A stretch of DNA of 23,986 nucleotides, taken from Chara braunii. Lineage: Eukaryota; Streptophyta; Charophyceae; Charales; Characeae. The stretch spans positions 176,518 through 200,503 of the forward strand of contig BFEA01000678.1 in NCBI GenBank assembly GCA_003427395.1. The letters are read 5' to 3'. A program made the position numbers and the translations under genes. The notes under the pieces are model-generated. The model saw nothing but the letters and a program-made list of their open reading frames with translations. It searched no databases and was not told the origin of the DNA. Position 1 is the stretch's first letter, and each line of letters begins with the position of its first letter. Positions 9,677-18,246 of the stretch are shown piece after piece.

Positions 9677-9794
9677 GGAGAAACAGGCCCTTATGGTCCC
9701 GGCTTTCCCCAACAAGTCATAAATTACATCATTTACACCCTCACTCTTCCTTCCGTTTGGCCGGAGGATACTGCGAAGTATCCTTTTTTAGGAA

Positions 9795-9843
9795 AAAACA
9801 AACAAACAAACAAACAAACAAACAAACAAACAAACAAACAAAC
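9795..9843. repeat. (AAAC)n microsatellite
   Basis: About 12 AAAC units, followed directly by ACAGGATCTTATAGTCCTG. This is the same motif that follows the CTT repeat and the poly(T) at 8590. Confidence 0.95.
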
Positions 9844-9893
9844 AGGATCTTATAGTCCTGCCTCCATACCGATTCCGGGGAGCATCAGTCCGG

Positions 9894-9968
9894 TGCCGTA
9901 GTATCTTTTTTTTTTTTCAAAATTTGGACCATTTCTCGATTTATGCGTGTCATCCTTTCGCAGGGGCC

Positions 9969-10000
<32 letters not shown>

Positions 10001-10032
10001 ACGGATGTCCCGAAGGACTGCCGTAGTATCTT
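9894..10032 (-). mobile_element. U6 retrocopy with target-site duplication
   Basis: The full insertion unit consists of TGCCGTAGTATCTT at 9894-9907, a poly(A) tail (T run, about 9905-9917 on plus), U6 sequence 9919-10018, and an identical TGCCGTAGTATCTT at 10019-10032. The 14-bp flanking duplication and A tail are the standard marks of LINE-machinery retroposition. Confidence 0.9.
9919..10018 (-). pseudogene. U6: U6 spliceosomal snRNA retrocopy, near full length
   Basis: The minus strand has the 5' stem-loop (GTCCTTCGGGACATCC), GATACAGAGAAGATTAGC including the conserved ACAGAGA box, AGCATGGCCCCTGCG with the AGC triad, the internal stem-loop and the 3' AAATGGTCCAAATTTT. U6 acts in the spliceosome catalytic core. 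This copy is nearly intact, but it lacks a terminal T run and ends in poly(A). I see no plant-type USE or TATA pair at the correct spacing in the 5' flank by eye. It is most likely a recent retropseudogene, though expression cannot be excluded. Confidence 0.88.
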
Positions 10033-10464
10033 CTTATATCCCCTTGTTTCAAATTCTGTGTCTCTCCACTTCCATATGTGTGTTCATTTCTACCACATTG
10101 ATTGTTCTTTTCACACTCCCTGTTTCTGGCTGCAGTGGTCCGGGTAGTCCACTGAAGTTCTTCTGAAACTTCTTCTGATTTTAATGCAGCCTTTTTTGTG
10201 TCACAGAACTTCCACCAGAAGTTTTATCTATCCGTGTGCAATTCCAGTGTAGCCTGTTTCTTCGTATAGGCCCTTATGGTGTGTCCCAAGATTTTGCCCA
10301 GGTCCCCATCTGATCATCCGCCCTTGGTTGCGCTTGCGACTCCTGCGATTCTTGTGACCCTTGTCCTTCTTGTGTTGTGTTGTCTTGTTCCTCTTCAGTC
10401 CTCCCTTTGTGCTTCTTGTTGCTGTGTTTCGTCTTCCCTTCTTCACTCACGCGATATTGCTGGA

Positions 10465-10941
10465 TCAGGCTTTCGCCCATTGTCCAAGATTCCCCACTGC
10501 TGCCTCCAGTAGGAGTCTGGGCCGATATGTCAGCCAGTCGAATTTCTTCCGGTATTCTCCCTCCTGAATGAGCACTTCATCTTTTTCTGTCTTGGCCTTG
10601 CAAGCGTATTGTGCTGCATAGAATTCATTTATCTCCCGCTCCCGCTTCAGCAATTCGTACCTGTTTTCGGAGGTGATGCAGTCCGCTGCTTGTGTGGCTT
10701 TCTGCAGATTACGTAGATGCTTGTGGTGTGCCAGCCTGACCTCACATTCTATATGTCTCCCCCACGCTAGTGCTTCCACTATTTGTGTCCACCATTCCAA
10801 TGTCTCTTCCTCCTCTTCTTCCCAGTCTTCTTCCTCTGATGATGTGTCTGTGTCGTCCTCCTTGCCATCCCTAACTTCGTCCCCTTGGTCTTCCTCCGCT
10901 TGTTTGATCTCTTCTTCTGTCAGGTTCTCCCGACCCCTCAT
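10465..10941 (-). CDS. Acidic ORF downstream of ORF1, same frame
   Basis: 158 codons, ATG to TGA. Residues 8-48 are very rich in Glu and Asp (for example EEEDWEEEEEE). They are followed by a predicted helical, charged region with Trp and Tyr residues, ending GNLGQWAKA. It is in the same reading frame as the 458-codon ORF1 upstream and separated from it by in-frame stops at 11259-11257 (TAA), 11073-11071 (TAG), 10992-10990 (TAG) and 10962-10960 (TGA). It is probably the C-terminal part of a once-longer ORF1, or a separate small cistron. No domain was recognised. Confidence 0.5.
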   Translation of the reverse strand: MRGRENLTEEEIKQAEEDQGDEVRDGKEDDTDTSSEEEDWEEEEEETLEWWTQIVEALAWGRHIECEVRLAHHKHLRNLQKATQAADCITSENRYELLKREREINEFYAAQYACKAKTEKDEVLIQEGEYRKKFDWLTYRPRLLLEAAVGNLGQWAKA

Positions 10942-11256
10942 GGGGCGCTGTCTGACCTCTCAGGCTGAGGATTGGCTGCCAGCCGGGGTCTATTCCTGTG
11001 ATATCTCCATGGATTCCCCTTCTGGGCTGCTCCCTTCCCCTCTTGACTGTTGTTGAGACCGTTTTGGCATCTAACTCCTATCTGTCCCGTGGCTGGTAGA
11101 CTCTTCTTGGGTTCTCTTGCCCGGCTGTTCCACCTGAGTGTCCTCCTCCGTTCCCGATTCGATCTCCTTCCTCTTCAGTGAAGAACTCGTGGTGAGGTCC
11201 CGTTCCCCGCTTTCGCATTCCATATTGTCTCCTTGGTCTTCTGCCCTTTGTTGTGT
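10942..11256 (-). pseudogene. ORF1 linker frame broken by stop codons
   Basis: The ORF1 frame continues without indels from the TAA at 11257-11259 to the ATG of the acidic ORF, passing TAG, TAG and TGA. The segments between stops (61, 26 and 9 codons) are polar and Glu/Ser-rich, like the flanking coding sequence. The second TAG is followed immediately by ATG at 11070-11068. This fits nonsense decay of a single long ORF. Confidence 0.45.
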
Positions 11257-12633
11257 TTAGCTTTCTCCACAGTTCTCCCTTGCTTTCTGTTTAGCCTTAC
11301 GGTCCTCAATGAACACCTGCTCCGCCGTCTTCCCCATTTGGTGCAGTTCCTCCATTGTGGCGAATCTCTGTTTATTGTCCAAGACCATCGATTCTTCAAT
11401 CATTGGTTTAATCAAGAAGTCGGTGTCCTTGTCCTCTATTCGCTTGGATCCTGTCTGTCTCCACCTGCTATCGTAAGGTGGGTAGACGTCAGGCTTTAGG
11501 CTCGGTGTGCCCTTGAGGACCCAAACCCACTTGGGGTTTTCTAGATTGTCATCAAAGATCCACCCCCTGTATTGGGCTGAGTTAATGTACCATACCCCTG
11601 GCGTGTTGTCACATTCTGCCAACATCGATTGCCTGAGCGGTACCTGCCTGTTGGTTGCCCCTACCTGTGGGCAGTTTGCCCCCAAATGACCTCTTCCCCT
11701 ACATTTAAAGCAGAAGGGGTTGGTTTTCGTTGATACAAAGATGGTGAGACGTTCGCCGCTCTTCCGAAAGATCCATTGCTCGGGGAATTTCGGTGGTGCC
11801 CCTGAGGTAACCTCCAGACATGCTACTCTTGAATCGTGGTTAGGGGCCAAGAAGTCCGGATTTGCTGGAAGCCAATCAATGATGGGATTATTTGGATATT
11901 CATCTGCGAGCCTCTTCTGGACGAAGCTGTGCATGCCTTCGGTTAGATTATCGAATTGTACCCAAAAATGGCTCCTCATCATCGCTTGACGGTGTCTGGA
12001 TGCTTCCCCCTGCGGTGGTCTAGGTGGTTTCCAGGCTTGTATCATCACCACTGCTCCCCGACACTTCAGCGAACCCAAGGTGATGAGGTATTGCACATAT
12101 GTAGGGTCCACACACACAATCATAACCGTGAATCTTCCTCTCTTGCGGTAGGAAACTTCCGGTTCATGCCCCGGCACGCTCTCTAGAGCTCTCAACCGAT
12201 CCATCACCCAGCGCCTCTTTTTGTTCAACGACAGGTCGCAATTCTTACCCGCGAAGTTGAAAAGTACTGCATGCTTCTCGTACAAGTCACTGAGCGACGA
12301 TATGTTTTGTTCAGGGTATTCCCACACTTCCACCTCCTCCTCCTTTCCTCCCTCCCCCTTGATTACCTCCTTTGTGACTTTAATTGGGGCGGTGATTTTT
12401 GCCTTTTCCAACAAAAATTCCATAGCCCTCTGCCCGAGCGCCCGTGGTTTGGATGTGCCCCTTCCTCCCGATGAGGTTGCCTGTGATGTCGCCTGTATCG
12501 ATTGCACGCTCGTTAGCACTTGTTTTCCTTGGCCAAATTGCCTTTTCTCCCCTTCATTCATTGCCTTCTGCGCCACCTGTGAGTATGATGCTGGTGCATT
12601 CGCTGCCGGAGATGCTGTAGGTGATGTTGCCAT
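11257..12633 (-). CDS. LINE ORF1 protein, DUF4283-like with CCHC zinc knuckle
   Basis: A 458-residue, gag-like nucleic-acid-binding protein of the kind that packages retrotransposon RNA in plant non-LTR elements. Residues 1-60 are Ala/Ser/Gln-rich and probably disordered. Residues 105-300 have the order seen in plant DUF4283/zf-CCHC_4 proteins: a hydrophobic beta/alpha region ending in VVMIQAWKPP (about 195-204), then HFWVQF, then VACLEV and a LTIFVSTKTNPF strand. This leads directly into the zinc knuckle CFKCRGRGHLGANC, with C308, C311, H316 and C321 in perfect C-x2-C-x4-H-x4-C spacing. Residues 322-458 include WVWVLKGTPSLKPDV and a charged C-terminal helix. The ATG at 12633 has G at -3 and G at +4, a good context. 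The frame is uninterrupted, which suggests a fairly young insertion. The family call rests on pattern recognition only. Confidence 0.8.
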   Translation of the reverse strand: MATSPTASPAANAPASYSQVAQKAMNEGEKRQFGQGKQVLTSVQSIQATSQATSSGGRGTSKPRALGQRAMEFLLEKAKITAPIKVTKEVIKGEGGKEEEVEVWEYPEQNISSLSDLYEKHAVLFNFAGKNCDLSLNKKRRWVMDRLRALESVPGHEPEVSYRKRGRFTVMIVCVDPTYVQYLITLGSLKCRGAVVMIQAWKPPRPPQGEASRHRQAMMRSHFWVQFDNLTEGMHSFVQKRLADEYPNNPIIDWLPANPDFLAPNHDSRVACLEVTSGAPPKFPEQWIFRKSGERLTIFVSTKTNPFCFKCRGRGHLGANCPQVGATNRQVPLRQSMLAECDNTPGVWYINSAQYRGWIFDDNLENPKWVWVLKGTPSLKPDVYPPYDSRWRQTGSKRIEDKDTDFLIKPMIEESMVLDNKQRFATMEELHQMGKTAEQVFIEDRKAKQKARENCGES

Positions 12634-13038
12634 TGCTTCCCCCCTTTTTTTCCTTCCTTTTGTTTTGGTCTTGTTGGTTTCCTACTCTCCCTTGAAACTG
12701 CCGTCAATTCTGTACCTCCCTCGCTAAGTTATCTTTCCTGATGTTCGCTCTGGATCTTGCCCCCTAGTCAATCTCCTTCTCCACTTCTCCTTCTTCGCTT
12801 CCCAGAGTTGCGAACCTCCTATCATGTGTACTCAGTCTCCTTATATCCTTGACCGCCTCGAGTGTTGCCTGCTGTTTTGCTACTGCTCCTCCCTTTGGCC
12901 TTTCTTCTGAGCCTCTTCGCCTGCTTGACCCTGTGCGGACTCTCCTGATTACCCCTCCTCTGGGTACTCCCGCTGTGCTTGATCACGGTACTTAATGATG
13001 GTGCGCTGTCTTTCTTTCTTACCCCCCTCCCCCCCCCT
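12634..13038 (-). other. Putative LINE 5' untranslated region
   Basis: Purine-rich on the minus strand, with no long frame. A short upstream ORF of 33 codons (12825-12724, starting MIGGSQLWEAKK) precedes ORF1 by about 90 nt. Whether it is translated is unknown. Confidence 0.4.
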
Positions 13039-13053
13039 TTTTTTTTTTTTTTT

Positions 13054-13337
13054 GGTTAAATTTTGACCGTGATGCTTTGCTTCTCCTCCTCGCTTTTACT
13101 CCTCCTTCCTCTTCGCTTGCTAAAGCCTCTCCCCTGGTGAGCACGCTGAGCCCTGAGTTCGTGCCAGTCGCTCAAATTTCCTCTCCACGTTCCCAAACTT
13201 CTATCGCTCGTGGTTTTAATCTTTGTTTTTGTTGACCTCCTCTTCGCCTCTTGGCCCTCTTCTCGTCGAAATGGCTCCCTTGACCGGGGCGTCTTCAGGG
13301 AATAACCCATGACGGCCTGATGTGATGCGCCCTTCAT
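13054..13337 (-). other. Basic ORF ending at a poly(A) tract
   Basis: A 93-codon minus-strand frame (13337-13056), very rich in Arg, Lys and Ser and ending SITVKI, stops a few bases before a minus-strand A run (13053-13039). It may be the 3' part of another retroelement. No domain was recognised. Confidence 0.25.
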
Positions 13338-13452
13338 GGGTGGTCCCTGGCTATGGCGGGACGAGGTGGTCGATCGTGATGCTTCGGCGATGTCCTGTAC
13401 GCTTAACAGGGCTTAGCCCGTTATGGTGCGGTGGCGCGTGCCATCCTTAGGG

Positions 13453-13534
13453 CGTGATCCAATCGTGGAGTTTCGGCGATGGCCCGTCGCCGACGTGATC
13501 CGATCGCGGAATTTCGGCGATGGCCCGTCGTTGA
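13453..13534. repeat. 41-bp GC-rich tandem repeat, two full copies
   Basis: Copies at 13453-13493 and 13494-13534 share CGTGATCC, ATCG and TTTCGGCGATGGCCCGTCG with about five differences. A diverged partial unit (ATCGTGATGCTTCGGCGATG) lies near 13372-13391. Confidence 0.85.
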
Positions 13535-13767
13535 CGTTACCTCGCGACTTCGCGACTTTGCAGCGTGCGCGCTACCCCGGCAGCGCAAGCGGTCTTCGAC
13601 CACACCATTGCTTTCAATATGTGGTTGTGGTCCATGTTTGTGAAAATGTCTTCCATCTCGTGGGTACTTACTAGTTACCATTACTGCCACCTCGTCTTCA
13701 GTACCCAGTCGTGCTGCTTCTTCATTGATTTCGCTTATCCCCTCCTGACTAGTTGATTTGTTGCATA

Positions 13768-13960
13768 AACCACCAGTACTTGGCCCATACATGAGCCGCG
13801 GGTCCTTGCCGTCAACGCGCCACGACTTTCAGGGCTCGGCCTTTGAAGCAAAATGGCTGGCGGCAGCAGCCAAAAGGAGGCCGCGCCCCTTCGTCTTTTT
13901 TTGCCTCACAGGGCGTTTCCAGGGTCGGAGGAAAGTGCCTCGGAAGGACTGGTGGTTTAA
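13768..13960 (-). mobile_element. MITE, TTAAACCACCAGTAC family, copy C
   Basis: Left terminus ATAAACCACCAGTACTTGG, right terminus GGACTGGTGGTTTAA. In reverse complement its core (CTTTTGGCTGCTGCCGCCAG followed by CCATTTTG) aligns with the copies at 14191 and 20879, which fixes its orientation as reverse. Confidence 0.8.
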
Positions 13961-14190
13961 TGAAAAAAAAAAAAACAACTGCTTTCTGGTAATTAAGAAG
14001 TCACCGCATGTAGCTAGGATCTTGGATGCCCTGGTGTTGTCTTCAATCGATCCTTGTATTTGGGTAAGGTGTATGCTTACCGCTGTGCTTCCATGGAGCC
14101 AGGGGCATCATTCCGTTCTGTTTATATGTGAGAAAAAGATTGATCTAGTACACCATGCATACTTCCCTCAATTCTTCGTAATGTGTTGGT

Positions 14191-14397
14191 TTTAAGCCAC
14201 CGCTACCTCTGAGCCTCTTTTTGCCGAGTCGGATTCCCCCTGCCTGTCAAGCTTCGCCGAAGTGCCAGGAGGGCGTTTTGTTTTCTTTTGGCTGACACCG
14301 CCAGCCATCGGGGTCTGGTAGGCCCGAGCCTCCAAAGAACCCGGAATGTGACATGTTCAATTTTTTAAGTTGCCTGGGAAAGGTAATGGTGGTTTAA
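14191..14397 (+). mobile_element. MITE, TTAAACCACCAGTAC family, copy D
   Basis: Starts TTTAAGCCACCGCTACC and ends GGTAATGGTGGTTTAA. The core reads GCCTCTTTTTGCCGAG, TCGGATTCCCCCTGC, AAGCTTCGCCGAAGTGCC and TTTTGGCTGACACCGCCAG. It is 207 bp and non-coding, and is the clearest full-length copy. Confidence 0.85.
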
Positions 14398-14598
14398 TAA
14401 CAATCCGCTCGTTGTCTCCCAGTATACCTCTGTGCATTCCACAAAGGTTTTCCCAGGATTCCGGCGGATTGATGCACCAGTGTACTCGATTTCAAGTCTT
14501 CCTTCATCTTCACACCCATTGGCCTTTGCTCAGTGCTCTTTGAACAAGTTTTGACACCCGTCCGTCAATCTGTAGTTACCGAGCCGTCATTATCTTTG

Positions 14599-14721
14599 TT
14601 AACGTCTTCCCCCGAACACAAACCACCCTTATGATGAATGTATACAAGCCATCGTTCCGGTCCAGTGCAGCCAAAATGAGGGTGTGACGGTGCATTGTGG
14701 TCGGGGGAAGACAGTAGTAAC
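14599..14721. mobile_element. MITE, CTACCGTCTTCCCCCGAA family, copy 1
   Basis: The inverted termini are GTTAACGTCTTCCCCCGA (14599-14616) and TCGGGGGAAGACAGTAGTAAC (14701-14721), with a roughly 85-bp non-coding interior. Two further copies lie at 15043 and 19001. Confidence 0.7.
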
Positions 14722-15042
14722 CTCTGGAGAACTAGGCGAATGGCACTTGATACTGCTCTCTCTGTGTCTTCTTGAAATGTGAAGTGGACATTCTTGGAAT
14801 TGTGGAGGGTAGTATTTGTTGTGGTGTCACTCAGCTCTCAGAATACATGAATTGATGTTTTGGGCAGTATCGACTCTATCGAGGGTCAATGCAAACATTT
14901 TGGTTTGTCCACAATCAATCATTCTTCGGTGATTGTGCACAATTTCAGCAATTCTTTTCTTGTTTGGAGAACATCACATGAGATGGCCGGGCCATATATT
15001 CTGCAAGTGCCTTGTCTTTTATGTCTTTCCAAATGAGTGATT

Positions 15043-15247
15043 CCACTACCGTCTTCCCCCGACCCGTCATCATGACTGCATCGTACCGGAAGGGGAGCTT
15101 GTGTATGTTCAAAATCAGGGTGCGTTCTGGGGTGGTACCTGGAGGTCCTCATATCAACCCCAGATAAAACCCCCAGCATTGTGCTTTTCAAAATAATAAT
15201 AATAATAATAAAATGAGTGCGTTGTGTTCGGGGGAAGATGGTAGTGG
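15043..15247. mobile_element. MITE, CTACCGTCTTCCCCCGAA family, copy 2
   Basis: The termini CCACTACCGTCTTCCCCCGA (15043-15062) and TCGGGGGAAGATGGTAGTGG (15228-15247) pair at all but one position. The interior carries an (ATA)n run at 15191-15210. There is no coding potential. Confidence 0.8.
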
Positions 15248-15900
15248 TCTGACTGCTTTCAAATCCACGTCCATCGTCCATCACAAAAGGGATCCTCTCA
15301 CCATGATTCTTCTTCCTGTCGGAAACCCGATTTTCCTTACCCTTATTTGTGCCAGAATCCCCCAGAGTTTTCCCCTGCTTGATTTTGACAATACCCCCCT
15401 CAATGCCTCATGGCCTGAGAAAGGTTTAAGTTCCGTTTAACACATTCCTACGTGTCGTATTTAGACAGTGTTTTTCTTACAAGGTCCCCTCAGTGCGTTG
15501 ATGAGTTCCATCCTGTCCTCGTTCGTTTGGAGATGCGTTTTTTGAACTTTTTTCAAGCATTGCGATTTCCATCGGTGTTCCTTGTTGTGTCTGCAGCCTG
15601 CATTCACATAGTGTGTATTTGGTTCCGACTATCGTAGTGCAGAGTCTTCTTTATGATTCTCCACTTCTCTGCCCCCATCCGTCCTTGTGTACGCATCATC
15701 CTGTTGTGTGTTCTGAGCAGAGGCATGATTTCACGTGAGTATGTGCACGGTATGGGGATGTTGTTGTGCTTAGCAGAGTCATCATTTCACGTGTGTATGT
15801 ACACATGATCCTCATATATGTGGTGATGTTGTCGTGCTGTTCAAGGACAAAAAAAAATGGAGTTTCATAGTCAGGAATGTGCTTGACATCATGTCACTTA
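15248..15900. other. No supported gene; degenerate direct repeat
   Basis: No exon is supported. A loose direct repeat of about 55-60 bp is visible at about 15724-15845: TTTCACGTGAGTATGTGCAC versus TTTCACGTGTGTATGTACAC, each followed by a GATGTTGTNGTGCT block. Confidence 0.5.
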
Positions 15901-15901
15901 G

Positions 15902-16030
15902 GGACCTGATGTTTTGAAATTTGAATTACCAATCCAATATGTCGGGGGCCTGTTTTGGTTCTTAATGTTGACCAGATTCGGTGACCGTCTATTTGAGAAT
16001 TACAGGCCAATCGAACTTCCTGGTGGACAG
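15902..16030 (+). CDS. Candidate internal exon of a membrane-protein gene
   Basis: An acceptor-like CACTTAG precedes the exon and GGACAG|GTAACT forms the donor. The exon is 129 nt (43 codons), phase 0 at both ends, and begins GPDVLKFELPIQYVGG. It contains a hydrophobic stretch (GLFWFLMLTRFG) and then FENYRPIELPGGQ. The next two candidate exons continue an open frame. No family was recognised. Confidence 0.45.
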
Positions 16031-16137
16031 GTAACTCGATCTTCACTTCTTGCCTCCATCTTCCCTTCCCTCAACGTCTGTGCTGCATTCTGCTGATGCA
16101 CTCTCTTACGCACAAAACCTTAGGTGGGCTTATAAAG

Positions 16138-16234
16138 AAGGCCTCTGCCAATCAACTCAGTTATATGGAATTGTCTTTATACAAGACAAAACAAGACAAG
16201 AAGGTGCAGCTATTGCTTTCAGCAGCTCTCTCAG
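16138..16234 (+). CDS. Candidate internal exon, next in series
   Basis: The peptide KASANQLSYMELSLYKTKQD continues KKVQLLLSAALS, and the donor is CTCAG|GTATGG. The start is uncertain. An acceptor at 16137 or 16140 keeps the frame of the preceding exon, whereas the acceptor at 16123 would create a stop in that phase. It ends in phase 1, which is the phase needed by the exon at 16333. Confidence 0.4.
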
Positions 16235-16332
16235 GTATGGCCGCTCTCTCCCTCAGCCTCACCTCTCTCCGCCTCACCAAGGTCTCTCTCTCTGAATATC
16301 TCTCGAGTCTCGACTCTCTCTCTCCCTCGCAG

Positions 16333-16437
16333 CGCACTGGACCTGGCTGTGGCTACTCTCGATGGTAGCCCACTACTTCCTTCCACAGTCCATGCTAAAA
16401 CATAAGCCCCAATATCCCCAAGCAATGCACTTCGCAG
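16333..16437 (+). CDS. Candidate internal exon with hydrophobic segment
   Basis: A long CT-rich tract ending CCCTCGCAG forms a strong acceptor, and TTCGCAG|GTACCC forms the donor. Read in the phase handed over by the exon at 16138-16234, all 35 codons are open: AHWTWLWLLSMVAHYFLPQS followed by a basic, Pro- and Gln-containing tail. The hydrophobic N-terminal part could be a membrane helix. Taken with the two preceding exons it suggests an integral membrane protein of unknown family. Confidence 0.45.
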
Positions 16438-16810
16438 GTACCCAAAATTCAGCAGCAGCACTCCCGCATGAACGGACAAGTGAATATGTGTTGGCTGCTT
16501 CCCCAGCTGGACTTTTGTACATAACAGTTCGCTCCATACATGTTGGAAAATGCCCCAGGCCTTCAGTTGATCATTTCTCTCCCACTTTCATGCTGCCCGT
16601 CCTTTGCTTGAGTGCATTCATCCACCATATTCTGTCCGACGGATCTCCATGCTATGGTAGTCTGCCAGTTTGGCTCATGCCTCATGCTTGTTGGCTGATA
16701 TCAGTTGTTCACTAGGCTTCCATTGCATTGCTGTCTCCTTTTGTGATCCTGTGGATCGTCTGTTGGTAGTTCTTGGTACCGGCATTCCTTTAGGGCTTCG
16801 CCATGGTATA

Positions 16811-17207
16811 CCAACACTAAAAGACTGCACATGCACAAAGACTCCTCATCAAGCGTGCACATCCTTCTCTTGGGCAGGTTACTTCTTAATGTCAGACTCA
16901 CTGCAGGGAGCAGCATTGCAGGCGTTGATCTTCAGAACGCCCTGCTATGGAGTGGAGTGAACAAATCAATTTGAAAGTCAAATTTTATGTATGCTCTCCT
17001 ACTTTGAGCCTCTTGCAGCTCAGAAAATTTGATTTCCAAGTTGATTTGTTCCCTCCACTCCATAGCAGGGCGTTCTAAAGATCAACGCCTGCAATGCTGC
17101 TCCCTGCAGTGACTCTGACATTAAGAAGTAACCTGCCCAAGAGAAGGATGTGCATTGTGCACGCTTGATGAGGAGTCTTTGTGCATGTGAGGTATTTTAC
17201 TGTTGGG
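16811..17207. repeat. Long near-perfect inverted repeat (hairpin locus)
   Basis: Left arm about 16811-16986 and right arm about 17024-17207, around a 37-nt loop. The arms differ by only a few substitutions plus a 6-nt insertion in the right arm near 17153-17158. Pairing is best over 16829-16964. Short open frames on opposite strands (both reading CTKTPHQACT) are mirror images of the same arm. A transcript would fold into a hairpin of roughly 175 bp. It could be a foldback transposon or an hpRNA/young MIRNA-type locus created by inverted duplication. Confidence 0.85.
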
Positions 17208-18235
17208 TTCAACAACCTATAGGGATCGCCTAGATTCTTTTCTGCTAATACTTCAACCATGGGGTGAGACTCTGAAACAGGGAGAGAAGTAATCAACACA
17301 ACAACTTCGTTGCAGCTCAACTATGATGTGGCTGCCTATACTTTTCGCCTACTCTCTCACTGTGTACACCTCCTACTTCTCTCCCTCGCACACTCTCGCT
17401 CACTGTCCACTATCCTCTCGCCCAACAAGGCTGCACGGTTTGATCACCGTGAGTGTGTTCCTTGGCCATGACCAGTTAAGTACCACCATTCGCCACCGTT
17501 GTATGTCTCCCTGGTCAGCCAGCCTGGACTCAGCCCCAACCATCTTCCACTCCCAACAGCTAAGGCTGCCGCTGGGCAGAGCAGCTTGTTGTGACTTCTC
17601 CCCTCGCCACTTCCTCCTTCCCAGCGCTGGACTGGCCTTTCATGCACTGTGTCACAGCTAGTGCTGCCAGCCAGTCCCCCCGTCCAAATGTGTGGAATGC
17701 CACAGCCTCCTTTTTCTGTCTTCGTAGAGGCCATGCGCTGGGCGACTGAGAACCTGCAGGGTCTGGGTCCCGGCCTCTGCAACTAACTCAGAGGCGTGTC
17801 GTTTCTGCGTTTGCCCTCTTGTCGTGCAAGCGCGTTTTCTGCCTGGATTCCTTGGTGGGATGGCCATTCTTTTTTCTACCAAGGAAGCCCCACACTCTTA
17901 CCCTTCTCTCTCTTTGTTGATGCCCAGGTTTACCCTCCTCTCTCGCTTTTCCCCTTGTCAATGTGTTCTCTCAGTCAACTGAGCCTCAACTCTAAATTCT
18001 TCTCCTTTTTTTCTCTGGATTTCGTGTGTATGCAATGCTATGCAATGCAATGCATCCTTTCCGACAAGTTTCCGTGAATCTTCCCCGTCATTTCTTTTCT
18101 AACTTGCGGTTCCTCCTCTGTGTTATCAAAAAATTCCTTCGTCTAGCTCTCTCTAATGTCTTCCTCCTTGTTTCTTTCTCCACCTCGCCTCTTCCTATGT
18201 ACCCTACCTCTTACATCTTGTATCCCCCATGTGAG
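17208..18235. other. No supported gene
   Basis: C/T-rich sequence with open frames up to 112 codons on both strands. None has convincing splice sites or domain-like composition. Several CT tracts could serve as polypyrimidine tracts. Confidence 0.5.
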
Positions 18236-18246
18236 AATGGCATTGT

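Larger units (their letters stand above)
10033..13053 (-). mobile_element. Non-LTR (LINE-type) retrotransposon remnant
   Basis: A minus-strand element with an apparent 5' untranslated region (13038-12634), ORF1 (12633-11257) and a continuing acidic frame to 10465. No endonuclease or intact reverse-transcriptase ORF follows, so the element is 3'-deleted, internally deleted or non-autonomous. The outer limits are approximate. A minus-strand poly(A) at 13053-13039 lies at the upstream side and could be the tail of a neighbouring element. From 10464 to 10033 only short basic and Gln-rich frames are visible. Confidence 0.6.

Noticed and set aside
12221-12727. 168-codon plus-strand frame opposite ORF1
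   Set aside because: A shadow of the minus-strand ORF1, which has the zinc knuckle and family pattern.
13421-13792. 123-codon minus-strand frame
   Set aside because: It overlaps the 41-bp tandem repeat and a MITE end; its Arg/Ala-rich composition comes from GC-rich repeat sequence.
16670-17320. Two small genes sharing CTKTPHQACT
   Set aside because: The shared peptide arises because the same DNA is present as inverted arms; there is no independent evidence of coding.
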